32,576 bases of DNA from Ruminococcus sp. (GCA_021200415.1 JAJQGO010000016.1:1-32576), one strand, 5' to 3'. Counted from the stretch's first letter, positions 1 through 7,881 are shown. Notes: generated from the sequence alone by a model not told the origin. Made by a program: numbers and translations.

Positions 1-1
1 C

Positions 2-307
2 CCCGAAATCCGTTTTGCGGGATTTACAGACGCTTGGGAACAGCGTGAGTTGGGGGAGTTAGTTGATAGAGTCGTTCGAAAAAATACTAATAATATTTCT
101 AACCTTCCTCTTACAATTTCAGCACAATACGGTTTAGTTGACCAGTATACATATTTCAATAATCGTGTTGCAAGTCGAGATGTCAGCAATTATTATCTTG
201 TCTTAAACGGAGAATTTGCATACAACAAGAGTACATCTGATGGTTTTCCGTTTGGTGCTATAAAGCGACTTGATATGTACGAAAATAGCACATTGGAGGA
301 AAAATGA
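2..307 (+). pseudogene. hsdS: Type I restriction specificity subunit (HsdS), C-terminal fragment
   Basis: The open frame enters from the left edge and contains FAGFTDAWEQRELGEL, the conserved start of an HsdS target-recognition domain in Firmicutes, followed by ISAQYGLVDQ and YYLVLNGEFAYNKS, also typical of the second recognition domain. HsdS sets the DNA sequence recognised by a type I restriction-modification complex. The frame stops at about 100 residues, just after AIKRLDMYEN, where a complete domain would continue for about another 80-100 residues. The last codons run into the start of an unrelated acetyltransferase, so the 3' end is truncated by a rearrangement. The 5' part lies outside the window. 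The family call is firm; whether upstream hsd genes survive cannot be seen. Confidence 0.8.
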
Positions 308-565
308 ACTACCGTATTAGAGAAATAAAATCAACCGAATATGATATTCTTAACGATTTTTTATATGAAGCAATCTTTATTCCTGAAGGAGTTGACGTAC
401 CTCCTAAATCGATTATCTTAAATGATGATTTACAGGTTTATGTTAAAGATTTTGGCAATCAAAAAAGATGATAAATGCTTTGTTGCTGAAATTGACAATA
501 AAATAGTTGGTGCTGTTTGGGTACGAATTATGAATGATTATGGAAATATCGATGATACAACTCAA
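304..565 (+). pseudogene. GNAT-family N-acetyltransferase, frameshifted and truncated
   Basis: An ATG at 304, overlapping the end of the HsdS fragment, opens a frame beginning MNYRIREIKSTEYDILNDFL, typical of the N-terminus of GNAT acetyltransferases. It stops at 469-471. The other half, DDKCFVAEIDNKIVGAVWVR, continues in another frame. Removing one A from the six-A run at 461-466 would rejoin the halves, so a homopolymer slip explains the break. The similarity ends near 565, before the acetyl-CoA-binding motif (Q/RxxGxG/A), so the gene is also truncated at its 3' end. It cannot make a working enzyme. It lies between two mobile-element-type remnants. Confidence 0.72.
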
Positions 566-593
566 GTGATCTGCTCTGCCTTTTCCGGATTAG

Positions 594-944
594 TTATATA
601 TTCGATGGATTTAACCTCCGTAACTCGGATTGGATGCACTCCAGTTGTTGCCACAGTTTATTCATTCCCTCCCTGAGTTCAGTTATCTCTTGTTTGTAAA
701 TACGGCTTGTGCTGTTCACTCTGAGTGCAATTTGATTGACGTTGTTTGCAACGCTCATAACCGATTGCCGAATTTTCTTTAGCTCCTCATGACTGTATTC
801 AAGGTAAATACCGTTTATCATCATATGCCGAAATAACTCGCTCATAGAGGAAACATTGCATTGTTCCACTCGCTTCTGTATGATTTTCCACTCATCTTCA
901 TTGACTTTGAAGATGAGATTTTTATTGCGTTTCTGTCTGCTCAT
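594..944 (-). CDS. mobC: MobC-like plasmid mobilization relaxosome protein
   Basis: The protein (116 residues from the chosen start) begins MSRQKRNKNLIFKVNEDEW and ends in a long predicted helix with IRQSVMSVANNVNQIALRVN, the typical C-terminal motif of MobC relaxosome accessory proteins. Such proteins help a relaxase open the DNA at oriT during conjugative mobilization. A longer frame reaches back to 1061, but the ATG at 944 fits the family N-terminus, and the upstream extension covers an oriT-like inverted repeat. A relaxase gene normally follows directly; here the sequence downstream is the acetyltransferase fragment. The gene is therefore an orphan left from an integrative mobilizable element. 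The family call is confident; function in its present context is doubtful. Confidence 0.75.
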   Translation of the reverse strand: MSRQKRNKNLIFKVNEDEWKIIQKRVEQCNVSSMSELFRHMMINGIYLEYSHEELKKIRQSVMSVANNVNQIALRVNSTSRIYKQEITELREGMNKLWQQLECIQSELRRLNPSNI

Positions 945-1009
945 CGTTCGACTCTCACTTTCCTTTACTTTGTCATCGTTGCTCTTGCAGTACAAGCAGC
1001 ATTCTCCAT

Positions 1010-1040
1010 AGGGTCTTAGGGAAAACGGAGTTCCCCTAAC
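1010..1040 (-). other. Candidate oriT-like inverted repeat upstream of mobC
   Basis: An inverted repeat lies 66 bases upstream of the mobC start: TTAGGG at 1016-1021 against CCCTAA at 1034-1039, extendable to nine positions with one mismatch. Read on the minus strand the hairpin is followed by GACCCTATGG. An inverted repeat followed by a short nick region is the usual layout of MOBP-type origins of transfer next to mobC. The nick site itself is not proven; the repeat could instead be an operator for mobC. Confidence 0.4.
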
Positions 1041-1222
1041 AAGCTGATGAAGTTTTAACAAATATTAAAATCTTATATAACTTCACTGTTTTACATTACT
1101 CAAAACGCAAATTTTCACAAAACTATCACCATTTTTTTTTTTTTTTTGTCACATAGAGACTGTATAATAAAATTGTATAAAGTCGATTTGTGCATTTTAT
1201 ACAGAAGGAGATGTTATGTCAA

Positions 1223-1690
1223 ATGAAAAGTTTTTTATGGATTTTAGCGTGTATCTTTTGTGTGTCTTTTATAGTCCTTTGGATCTATGCGTGGATATAC
1301 GTAAAAATAATATTAAAAAATAGAGAGAAGCAGTTGATTCCCGAATCAAATGTTGTGGCTGCAATGGCAAATGAATTGCCGGATAATGTAAGGAAAGTAT
1401 TTTTGAAGCTTCGAGACGGTGGTGGAAAAATATCTGTTTTAGCCGAGGATGTAGATTTTGAGTTTGAAAATGGAGTTATTCTTAGTGGGTATCTAATAGA
1501 TTACTCTTGGTGCAATGGAAAAAAATATTATATACGTTCGCGAGACACTATTTCTAATCCGCATACAACGCTTTGCGTAAATATACGTGAGTGTACAGAA
1601 TTTTTTCCAAGCGAAGGTAGAAAGGTTATAGAGGAAAGTTATGTCGCATTTCTCGCCTTTTTTCAAGAAAATTCATCAACATTTTCGTGA
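1223..1690 (+). CDS. Small membrane-anchored protein of unknown function
   Basis: This protein of about 155 residues has one strong N-terminal membrane segment (residues 3 to about 27, rich in I, L, F and W) followed by a basic stretch and a soluble domain. It is not recognised. The start at 1223 is preferred because an AGGAG at 1206-1210 lies 12 bases upstream; the in-frame ATG at 1211 would sit directly against that site, and the one at 1190 has none. The DNA is AT-rich, unlike the flavin locus downstream. It stands alone, with mobile-element remnants on one side and terminators on the other, so it may be cargo of the mobile element. No function is proposed. Confidence 0.55.
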   Translation: MKSFLWILACIFCVSFIVLWIYAWIYVKIILKNREKQLIPESNVVAAMANELPDNVRKVFLKLRDGGGKISVLAEDVDFEFENGVILSGYLIDYSWCNGKKYYIRSRDTISNPHTTLCVNIRECTEFFPSEGRKVIEESYVAFLAFFQENSSTFS

Positions 1691-1955
1691 ATTAGCTTTT
1701 TTTCATTAAGCTTCATACGATGCGGGATTATAAACTGAGAAGTATCTGTGTTTTTGTGAGTACTATCGCACATTAGTCAACGCAGGAAAACCACGAAACA
1801 TCGAGAGTTTACTATTTTGTGCTTCTACAATATAATATCTCTACAAAGGAACTTTTTTAGAAATTTCAATAGATTTTTTTGATTTTTTCGAAATAGCTAT
1901 TTTCTGCTTATGCTATTACATATATATCCATTACAGTTATGAGCCACATATTAAC

Positions 1956-1985
1956 AAAAAAGACACTCCAAAGAGTGTCTTTTTT
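1956..1985 (+). terminator. Rho-independent terminator
   Basis: A perfect stem GACACTC/GAGTGTC (1962-1968 with 1973-1979) with a CAAA loop is flanked by six As and six Ts, so it can work in both directions. It lies about 265 bases after the small membrane protein gene. The stretch 1691-1955 holds no recognisable gene. Confidence 0.85.
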
Positions 1986-2020
1986 ATGTGCTTGTTTCAA
2001 CCCCTTAATAGGTAAGGTGT

Positions 2021-2044
2021 AACAACGGTAATTCCGTTGTTTTT
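2021..2044 (+). terminator. Second rho-independent terminator
   Basis: The stem ACAACGG/CCGTTGT with a TAATT loop is followed by a T-run. Together with the terminator 35 bases upstream it insulates the flavin locus from transcription arriving from the left. Confidence 0.75.
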
Positions 2045-2178
2045 GTAGTATATCATAAAAAAACAGCCTTTGTCAACCCTTTTTAGATACTCCGAATTAT
2101 TTATCATTTCAGAAAACATTACCAAAATAACAATGAATCACGTGGAAAAATTTAGTTGTAAGCCTTGATTTACAATGC

Positions 2179-2207
2179 TTGACAGTGTGTGAAAAATGTG
2201 ATATATT
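2179..2207 (+). promoter_or_regulatory. Sigma-A type promoter of the flavin/electron-transfer locus
   Basis: A perfect -35 TTGACA (2179-2184) and a -10 TATATT (2202-2207) are separated by 17 bases. Transcription would begin near 2214, leaving an untranslated leader of about 240 bases before the first gene at 2452. Confidence 0.7.
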
Positions 2208-2213
2208 TATGAA

Positions 2214-2451
2214 GGTGTTTAGTTTGCTGTTGCTAACTTATTATAGGCTTTCAGCTGAAAACCTAATGGCACATCTGCACAACATTCTCTGTGCAGTGTT
2301 ACCTTAAAATCGCAAAAAAATCGATTCACGCATAGGTGCTTTTTCTAACGTTTCACAAAAGAAGTGGAGTCGTGAATCAGTTTTTTCGATTTTATGTTAG
2401 CCATAGCTAATACCTACCTATCACTTATTTTAAATTAAAAGGAGCGATTAT
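2214..2451 (+). promoter_or_regulatory. Long structured 5' leader, candidate cis-regulatory RNA
   Basis: The leader can form several nested helices. GCTAAC (2232-2237) pairs with GTTAGC (2396-2401) and would close the whole structure. Inside are a hairpin at 2244-2265 (one C/A mismatch), a perfect hairpin CTGCACA/TGTGCAG (2275-2281 with 2290-2296), and a long three-part stem: AAAATCG (2306-2312) with CGATTTT (2387-2393), AAAAAA with TTTTTT, and GATTCACG (2323-2330) with CGTGAATC (2371-2378). A CTAAC at 2345-2349 could compete for the closing GTTAG strand, which would give two alternative folds. It does not match the FMN, cobalamin or other riboswitch consensus I know. The gene's ribosome binding site AAAGGAG lies just outside the fold. 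Confidence 0.5.
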
Positions 2452-4032
2452 ATGAAAAACAGACGTATTTCATCTCTCATCAGTGCCGTCGCTTTTGTAA
2501 GCGCAATCACGGCAACTGTATCTACCTCTGCTATGGCAGCGAATGACACGCTGATCTATGGCACAATGGACATCCCTTATGCGGAGTTCTACGCTGCCGA
2601 ATTTGGCAGCAGTGCCAACGCTTATGAGGTGGATGCTGTTTCCTCTGCTACAACCGCAAGGTGGTTAAAGAACGGAGAAGGGGAGCTGTTCGAGGGTACC
2701 TACAACGAAGCCAACGATGACGGAACAGGTACGATTCTGGGCGTGACCTATCCTGTTGCTATAACGCAGGCGGATTTGGATGCATTGGGCGACGCGAATT
2801 ACAATTTTACAGCGCTGGACGAAACGCCTACTGCCTACAAAACCGTTACTGTTACCGATGGGTCGGCTGCCTTTTCTGCTGTAGTGGATACGGACGGAGA
2901 GGAAACACTGAATACTACGGTGTCACTCAGTACCAGCACCCCATGGGGCGATTATCTGCTTGAAACAGCCGATAGCGTCAGCGATCTTGCCATTTATGGT
3001 GCCTATGTAGTGACAGCTGACGGAAATACCTATATGTTCCGCCATGAGCAGAATATCTGGCGCGGGGAATTTGCTTGGTCCTCCGGCATTACCACAACAG
3101 AGCCACACGGAAATTCTCTGGACTGGGAAGATTACGAAAGCCTGATGGGTTCGACAATCACGGAGCTTGTTGTGATCAATACCAGCGGCTATCTGCGTGT
3201 GTCCACGAATACTTATGTTCCTGTCAAGTTTGAAAATACCATTACCGTAACGGATGCCGCAGCAGGTACAGGAACAACGGATTTTACAATGGAGGGATTC
3301 CCTGACAGTTACACGCCTTCAGGCAGCGTGGCAGATGGATTTTCCGTTACAGCCACGACCAATGGCGGAACAATTTCCTATGAAAATGCCCTCGCCGGTT
3401 CTTATACGCTGACGCTCTCAGATACAAGCGGCGTCTATGCGGATGCGACAGCGACCTTCGCACTGACTACGGACACAATGCCTGCGACATATGATGACTC
3501 CACATTGTCCTTGGCAGCGGCAGAGGATGCCGATGAGAGCGATTTTGAAAATTTCCTCGCAAATCTTTCCACAGTTTCAGTCAACGGCGTTTCCTATACA
3601 GCATCAGGACACGGAGCCACATCCATTTTTGTGGACGGCGTATTGGATCTGAGTGTAACGTCAGGTGGTGAGGCTATTTTCAGCGGAAGCGCAGATGATA
3701 CATATGAAATCGAGGTTGCGGCAAGTGGCTATACGCAGACGCTGATTTTCACGATTGATGGAACAGGTGCGTTGCTGTCTGATATAACGAGTGGTACGAG
3801 CGATACGGACGAAACAGATGGAACGGACGATACAAGTGATACAGACGACACGGATACAACGGACGAAGCTACCGATTCCAGCGGAAGCAGTACAACTTCT
3901 TCGAATTCAGGAACCTCTTCATCCACTAAAACAAGCAGCCCCCACACAGGGGATACAGGTGTTGCAGCAGTGGCATCTGTGACGGCAATGATTGCTTTAC
4001 TGGCAGCTGCCGTGAGCAAGAAAAGAAAATAA
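2452..4032 (+). CDS. Cell-wall-anchored Tp47-like surface protein, first gene of flavin locus
   Basis: The protein has 526 residues. A signal peptide ends at AMA (residues 27-29). Residues 32-71 carry the block TLIYGTMDIPYAEFYAAEFG followed by VDAVSSATT, seen in proteins annotated as penicillin-binding Tp47 domain C-containing in clostridia. A T/S/D-rich linker (about 447-495) leads to a sortase-type signal: SPHTG (496-500), a hydrophobic segment and the basic tail KKRK. It should be exported and fixed to the wall. The motif D61-A-V-S-S-A-T67 resembles the ApbE flavinylation motif DxxSGAT with Ser for Gly, of interest because an ApbE gene follows two genes downstream. Penicillin binding is not implied. 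Its role, perhaps as a surface redox or binding partner of the membrane protein, is inference. Confidence 0.65.
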   Translation: MKNRRISSLISAVAFVSAITATVSTSAMAANDTLIYGTMDIPYAEFYAAEFGSSANAYEVDAVSSATTARWLKNGEGELFEGTYNEANDDGTGTILGVTYPVAITQADLDALGDANYNFTALDETPTAYKTVTVTDGSAAFSAVVDTDGEETLNTTVSLSTSTPWGDYLLETADSVSDLAIYGAYVVTADGNTYMFRHEQNIWRGEFAWSSGITTTEPHGNSLDWEDYESLMGSTITELVVINTSGYLRVSTNTYVPVKFENTITVTDAAAGTGTTDFTMEGFPDSYTPSGSVADGFSVTATTNGGTISYENALAGSYTLTLSDTSGVYADATATFALTTDTMPATYDDSTLSLAAAEDADESDFENFLANLSTVSVNGVSYTASGHGATSIFVDGVLDLSVTSGGEAIFSGSADDTYEIEVAASGYTQTLIFTIDGTGALLSDITSGTSDTDETDGTDDTSDTDDTDTTDEATDSSGSSTTSSNSGTSSSTKTSSPHTGDTGVAAVASVTAMIALLAAAVSKKRK

Positions 4033-4056
4033 TTCATGCGAATAGTGCCGAATGCA

Positions 4057-4081
4057 GTCGGTGCGGTATAACCGTACCGAC
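4057..4081 (+). terminator. Intergenic hairpin, possible attenuator
   Basis: GTCGGTGCGG (4057-4066) and CCGTACCGAC (4072-4081) pair with one mismatch around an AT-rich loop. The following tract CTTTCGGTTG has only a weak T-run, so it may reduce rather than stop transcription, or stabilise the abundant surface-protein mRNA, before the membrane gene starting at 4119. Confidence 0.45.
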
Positions 4082-4118
4082 CTTTCGGTTGTTATGATAT
4101 AACAAAAGGAGAACATTT

Positions 4119-5582
4119 ATGCTGTTTATCATTGCCCTTATACTGGCAGTCGTATTTGCGGTCTGCTGTGGCACATTACTCAAAAAATATGCCTATGCAT
4201 TCTACGCAGGTGCCGCAGTGATTTCCATTGCAGCTGCCGTTTTATATATCATCACCCGTGGAAATGTGACCTCCGTTTCCTTTATCAATACCTATATCAT
4301 TGGACTGTTTACACGGGGCGCGCTGGCAACGGCATTGTGGTGCGTAGTCATGTGGATAGGTGCTATACCGACTGAATTCTCATGGGGAAAGGCTGCCGTC
4401 AAAAGGCTTATGCCTATCCGAGGAGAGCTGTCCATTTTCGCTGCTATTCTGACTTTGGGACATAATATCGGCTTTGGACGCACTTATTTTATACAGTTGT
4501 TCACAGGACGGCTTCAGGGGCAGTATCTGGCAGCTTCAATTCTGACGTTGGTGATGCTATGCATTATGCTGCCGTTGACGGTGATGTCCTTTCCGCAAAT
4601 CCGAAGGAAGATGAACGCAAGGCTCTGGAAACGGATTCAGCGTGCGGCGTATGGATTTTATGCTTGTCTGTATATTCATGTCATGATTCTGTCATTGCCG
4701 GCTGCAAGGCAGGGGAGAGCGGGCTATTTTGCTACGGTTCTGATGTATAGCATTGTCTTTCTGGGTTATCTGGTCTGCCGCCTGAGGAAAGTGTATACTG
4801 TTCATGCAAAAAAATCCGGAAAGCAGATCGGAAATGTATATCTTAATAGCATATGCATCGGCATATTTGTCATTTTGTTGGGATTTGTCGTTTTTCTGGC
4901 TTGGGATCGAAGCACATCAGACGTGTACAGTGAAGTGATTGTGGAAAGCGAGGAAACGGAGGAAATCACCTCTGAAACAGAAGCTGATACAACATCGTCC
5001 GATGAGAGCGAAAAAGCGGAAGAAACAGAAGCCGAAACCTCCACAGAGGTGACGGAAGCAACCACCGAAGATGTGGAATCCACGGAAGCGTCGGAAACGT
5101 CGGAAGCAACGACTGAAGCAGAAACCGTGACGGAAGCAGCAGAAAATATGACTGAATCCGAAAACATTTCTTATGCACAAGAGGTTGAAGAGGCAGACGA
5201 TTCAACACCCGCCGCCGAAGTCGCAGCGACAAATGCAGCCGTCGTTACTACGCAAGCTCCGACTAATCCTCCTACGACTACTGTGGCTGCCACAACCGCT
5301 GCTGTGAGCTATACCTACAAAAACGGCACCTATACAGGTACGGCATACGGCTATGATGGAAATATCACAGCTGTGGTAACGATAGAAAATGATGTGATTA
5401 CCTCCATTACCGCCTCGAGCGATGAAAGCGATACATGGTATTTTGAACAGGCGCAGGGCAGCGTCATCAGTCAGATTCTGTCGCAGCAGCAAACAAGTGT
5501 GGATGCAGTATCCGGTGCAACCTATAGTTCTGTAGGTATTATGAATGCAGTGCAAAAGGCGCTGAATTCCGCAAAAAATTAG
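4119..5582 (+). CDS. Ferric-reductase-like membrane protein with C-terminal FMN-binding domain
   Basis: The protein has 487 residues. About residues 1-270 form several membrane helices of ferric-reductase-like type, with histidines H115 (in TLGHNIGF) and H187 (in CLYIHVMI) as possible heme b ligands and the family-like WKRIQRAAYGFYA before the second. An E/T/S/A-rich linker of over 100 residues (about 275-395) leads to an FMN-binding domain (400-487) that ends in D462-AVSGAT468-YSS, the motif on which ApbE attaches FMN to the threonine. It probably passes electrons from the membrane to a covalent extracytosolic flavin. The linker could span the cell wall. The start at 4119 has AAAGGAG upstream. 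Electron donor and acceptor are unknown. The fusion call is strong; heme binding is inferred. Confidence 0.8.
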   Translation: MLFIIALILAVVFAVCCGTLLKKYAYAFYAGAAVISIAAAVLYIITRGNVTSVSFINTYIIGLFTRGALATALWCVVMWIGAIPTEFSWGKAAVKRLMPIRGELSIFAAILTLGHNIGFGRTYFIQLFTGRLQGQYLAASILTLVMLCIMLPLTVMSFPQIRRKMNARLWKRIQRAAYGFYACLYIHVMILSLPAARQGRAGYFATVLMYSIVFLGYLVCRLRKVYTVHAKKSGKQIGNVYLNSICIGIFVILLGFVVFLAWDRSTSDVYSEVIVESEETEEITSETEADTTSSDESEKAEETEAETSTEVTEATTEDVESTEASETSEATTEAETVTEAAENMTESENISYAQEVEEADDSTPAAEVAATNAAVVTTQAPTNPPTTTVAATTAAVSYTYKNGTYTGTAYGYDGNITAVVTIENDVITSITASSDESDTWYFEQAQGSVISQILSQQQTSVDAVSGATYSSVGIMNAVQKALNSAKN

Positions 5583-5613
5583 AGATATAAGAAAAGATGT
5601 TGCGAGGATGACT

Positions 5614-6639
5614 ATGAAAAGACTGTGCCCATTAGTTTTATGTACCTGTCTGCTGCTTTTTGGATGTACCGATGAAAATTCCTCCGAAAGCGCTGTCAGC
5701 CGTGATTTATTTGCTATGGATACCTATATGACATTAAAGGCATACGGTGATGCTGCGGATTCTGCCCTTTCGGATGCCGCTGCTCGCATTACCGATCTTG
5801 AGACATTGCTCTCCGTCACGGAAGAGGGAAGTGATGTGTGGAACATCAATCATGCCGATGGGGCGGCAGTCGCCGTTTCTGAGGACACCTATACGATTCT
5901 GGAAGAGGCGCACAGCATTAGTGAACGCACGGATGGTGCATTGGATATTACCATTTATCCTGTACTCACTGCATGGGGCTTTACTACAGGGGAATACAAT
6001 ATTCCCGATGCGGATACACTGGCAGAGCTGCTGACGTATGTTGATTATACGGGAGTGAAATTGCAGGATGGCACTGTATCCATTCCGGAAAATGCTGAAA
6101 TTGATCTGGGCGCGCTTGCCAAGGGATATACGGGCGATGCGGTGATGTCCATTCTTGAAGATGCGGGCGTAACATCTGCCATAATCAGCCTGGGCGGCAA
6201 TGTCCAGGCACTGGGCAGCAAGCCTGATGGGTCGGACTGGACGGTTGCAGTGCTTAATCCCTTTGCTTCGGATGAGAATATGTGTATTCTTGAAATTTCC
6301 GACAAGGCGGTTATCACATCCGGCAGCTACGAACGCTATTTTGTGGGTGGGGATGGCAATACCTACTGGCATATCATTGACGCAGCCGATGGCTATCCTG
6401 CTGATAACGGTCTGGTGTCCGTGACAATTATCGGCGATTCCGGACTTGAATGCGATGCCTTGTCCACCGCTTTATTTGTCGCAGGTGCCGCAGAAGCAGA
6501 GGAATACTGGCGCAGTGAAAACGGCAGCTTTGATATGATTCTTGTAACGGAGGATGCGCAGATTCTTATTACTGAGGGCATTGCCGATGCTTTTGAAAAT
6601 CTGACAGATATGACGGTACAGGTACTGTATCTTTCATGA
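5614..6639 (+). CDS. apbE: FAD:protein FMN transferase (ApbE/FmnB family), lipoprotein
   Basis: ApbE enzymes move FMN from FAD onto a threonine or serine of secreted proteins. The sequence has a lipoprotein signal with lipobox LFGC, the early family motif FAMDTYMTLKAYG, the core IDLGALAKGYTGD and LGGNVQALG, the segment SGSYERYFVGGDG typical of FmnB-like members, and the C-terminal HIIDAADGYP and ECDALSTALF. Length (about 341 residues) is normal. The start at 5614 is preferred over 5608 because GAGG at 5604-5607 gives a spacing of 6 rather than 0. The obvious substrate is the FMN-binding domain encoded directly upstream. All key blocks appear intact. Confidence 0.93.
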   Translation: MKRLCPLVLCTCLLLFGCTDENSSESAVSRDLFAMDTYMTLKAYGDAADSALSDAAARITDLETLLSVTEEGSDVWNINHADGAAVAVSEDTYTILEEAHSISERTDGALDITIYPVLTAWGFTTGEYNIPDADTLAELLTYVDYTGVKLQDGTVSIPENAEIDLGALAKGYTGDAVMSILEDAGVTSAIISLGGNVQALGSKPDGSDWTVAVLNPFASDENMCILEISDKAVITSGSYERYFVGGDGNTYWHIIDAADGYPADNGLVSVTIIGDSGLECDALSTALFVAGAAEAEEYWRSENGSFDMILVTEDAQILITEGIADAFENLTDMTVQVLYLS

Positions 6640-6646
6640 GGTGCAT

Positions 6647-6997
6647 ATGAATTTAAAAACAAAAATATGTCTGGCTGCGGTGATTCTGATTTTTCTGGCA
6701 GCACTGGCAGGGACGGTGTATGTGCTGCGTCCCATTGATAGTACATATGTGGAGATCGTTCAGGATGGTACTGTGCTGTACACCATCGATCTTGCAGACG
6801 CTGAAAATCAGAGCTTCACCATTGAAAGCGAGGATGGCGGATACAATGTTGTGACCATTGAGGACGGACAGATTTATATGTCCGATGCCGATTGTCCTGA
6901 TGGTGTGTGTATTTCATCAGGTGTTTTGCGGTCGGGGTTGTCCATTGTCTGCCTGCCCCATAAGCTGGTAATTCGATTTGTGGAGGATACAGAATGA
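6647..6997 (+). CDS. NusG domain II-containing protein, EetA-like
   Basis: A short membrane-anchored protein (about 116 residues) with one N-terminal membrane helix and a NusG-domain-II fold. The diagnostic motif is DADCPDGVCISSG followed by IVCLPHKLVIRF, with three cysteines. In Listeria the matching protein EetA works with EetB, and genes for this pair often lie beside ApbE and FMN-binding proteins. The likely start is the ATG at 6647, with GAGGT just upstream, rather than the GTG at 6641. It follows apbE by 7 bases and its stop codon overlaps the next start (ATGA), so the three genes are translationally linked. Its biochemical role is not established; the domain call is secure. Confidence 0.85.
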   Translation: MNLKTKICLAAVILIFLAALAGTVYVLRPIDSTYVEIVQDGTVLYTIDLADAENQSFTIESEDGGYNVVTIEDGQIYMSDADCPDGVCISSGVLRSGLSIVCLPHKLVIRFVEDTE

Positions 6998-7503
6998 ATA
7001 TCACACCAAAACGACTGGCGGAATTGTCTGTCCTGACAGCATTGGCTTTGATCATTTTCGTCGTAGAGCTGCGTATACCTGATCTTCTTCCAATACCCGG
7101 CGTCAAGCTCGGACTTGCCAATATTATTACCGTCTATGCCGTGTATCGTTATCGCGGGATAGAGGTATTCATGGTGGTGCTTGTGCGAATTTTGTTCGGT
7201 TCCATGTTCAGCGGCGGCGTATCAACCATGCTCTACAGTCTGGCAGGCGGTATGCTCTGTCTTAGCGGTATGCTGCTTGTCAGACACATCATTCCGCCCC
7301 GCCATTTATGGCTTTGCAGTATCATCGGCGCTATTCTCCACAATACGGGACAGATGATCATGGCAGTGCTTTTAATGAAAACCACCGCCGTACTTTGTTA
7401 TTATCCGATTCTTCTGTTTTCCGGATGCATTGCGGGACTCTTTACCGGATTGTGTGCCGGACTGGTAGTCTCACGTGTTGGAGGCGACGGTCAGCCGCGT
7501 TGA
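6994..7503 (+). CDS. Gx transporter family membrane protein, EetB-like
   Basis: A 169-residue protein of about five membrane helices, with the family block IPGVKLGLANIITVYAVYRY near residues 30-50. It belongs to the Gx transporter family, often annotated heptaprenyl diphosphate synthase component I, an annotation that is probably misleading; EetB in Listeria is of this type. The start overlaps the EetA-like stop by four bases. EetA/EetB are thought to support export or assembly of the flavin-based electron-transfer machinery, perhaps by moving a flavin cofactor across the membrane. The polyprenyl synthase and demethylmenaquinone genes that can accompany it elsewhere are absent here. It is the last gene of the locus. 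Confidence 0.85.
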   Translation: MNITPKRLAELSVLTALALIIFVVELRIPDLLPIPGVKLGLANIITVYAVYRYRGIEVFMVVLVRILFGSMFSGGVSTMLYSLAGGMLCLSGMLLVRHIIPPRHLWLCSIIGAILHNTGQMIMAVLLMKTTAVLCYYPILLFSGCIAGLFTGLCAGLVVSRVGGDGQPR

Positions 7504-7615
7504 TACAGTCTTAATATTCCCCAATTTAGTGTTTCTGTTGTAGGCGTCACTTTACTCGAAATTTCTTTGAGATACGAAGAATCGGCTCTTATTGCAAATA
7601 CGAGCATAAAAATAG

Positions 7616-7660
7616 AAAACCCGAGAAATAACACGTATTTACGCTGTTTCTCGGGTTTTT
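7616..7660 (+). terminator. Terminator closing the flavin locus
   Basis: AAAACCCGAGAAA (7616-7628) and TTTCTCGGGTTTT (7647-7659) form a perfect 13-bp stem ending in Ts. It lies 112 bases after the last gene; the stretch between, 7504-7615, shows nothing recognisable. The As on the other side mean it may also act on the minus strand. Confidence 0.85.
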
Positions 7661-7677
7661 GCTATGGTGGTGTTGTA

Positions 7678-7863
7678 TTAAAGGTGGAGGGTATATTTCT
7701 GCGAATATTCCAGCAAGCGTCCATTTTTTTTGTTAATAATATTGGTGTAATATTCGATCTGAATCTGATCTGAATTCTGCTGTTTCTCCTGCACGGTAGA
7801 CACTCGGCAGTATGCGGCAACACTTAGCTGATGGTATTTATCACGATTTTTAGCCGTTTGCAC
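7678..7863 (-). pseudogene. Large serine recombinase, N-terminal fragment
   Basis: The 61-residue frame contains VAAYCRVSTVQEKQQNSDQI followed by EYYTNIINKK, the start of the catalytic domain of large serine recombinases (TndX/TnpX type), including the active serine in the YCRVST block. After about 45 recognisable residues the frame ends, whereas such enzymes exceed 450 residues. It lies directly downstream of a recombinase-accessory gene and a second recombinase remnant, in the order found in integrative elements that carry several recombinases. Confidence 0.72.
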
Positions 7864-7881
7864 TTTCTACAGGAATTATGG

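Noticed and set aside
2214..2451. FMN riboswitch ahead of the flavin locus
   Set aside because: The conserved FMN-element pieces (such as AGGGTGAAATTCCC and GGCGGT) are absent; only an unknown structure can be claimed.
4802..5232. Three overlapping minus-strand open frames opposite the E/T-rich linker
   Set aside because: They are by-products of the low-complexity linker; their products are strings of S/V/A or F/R/C with no domain.
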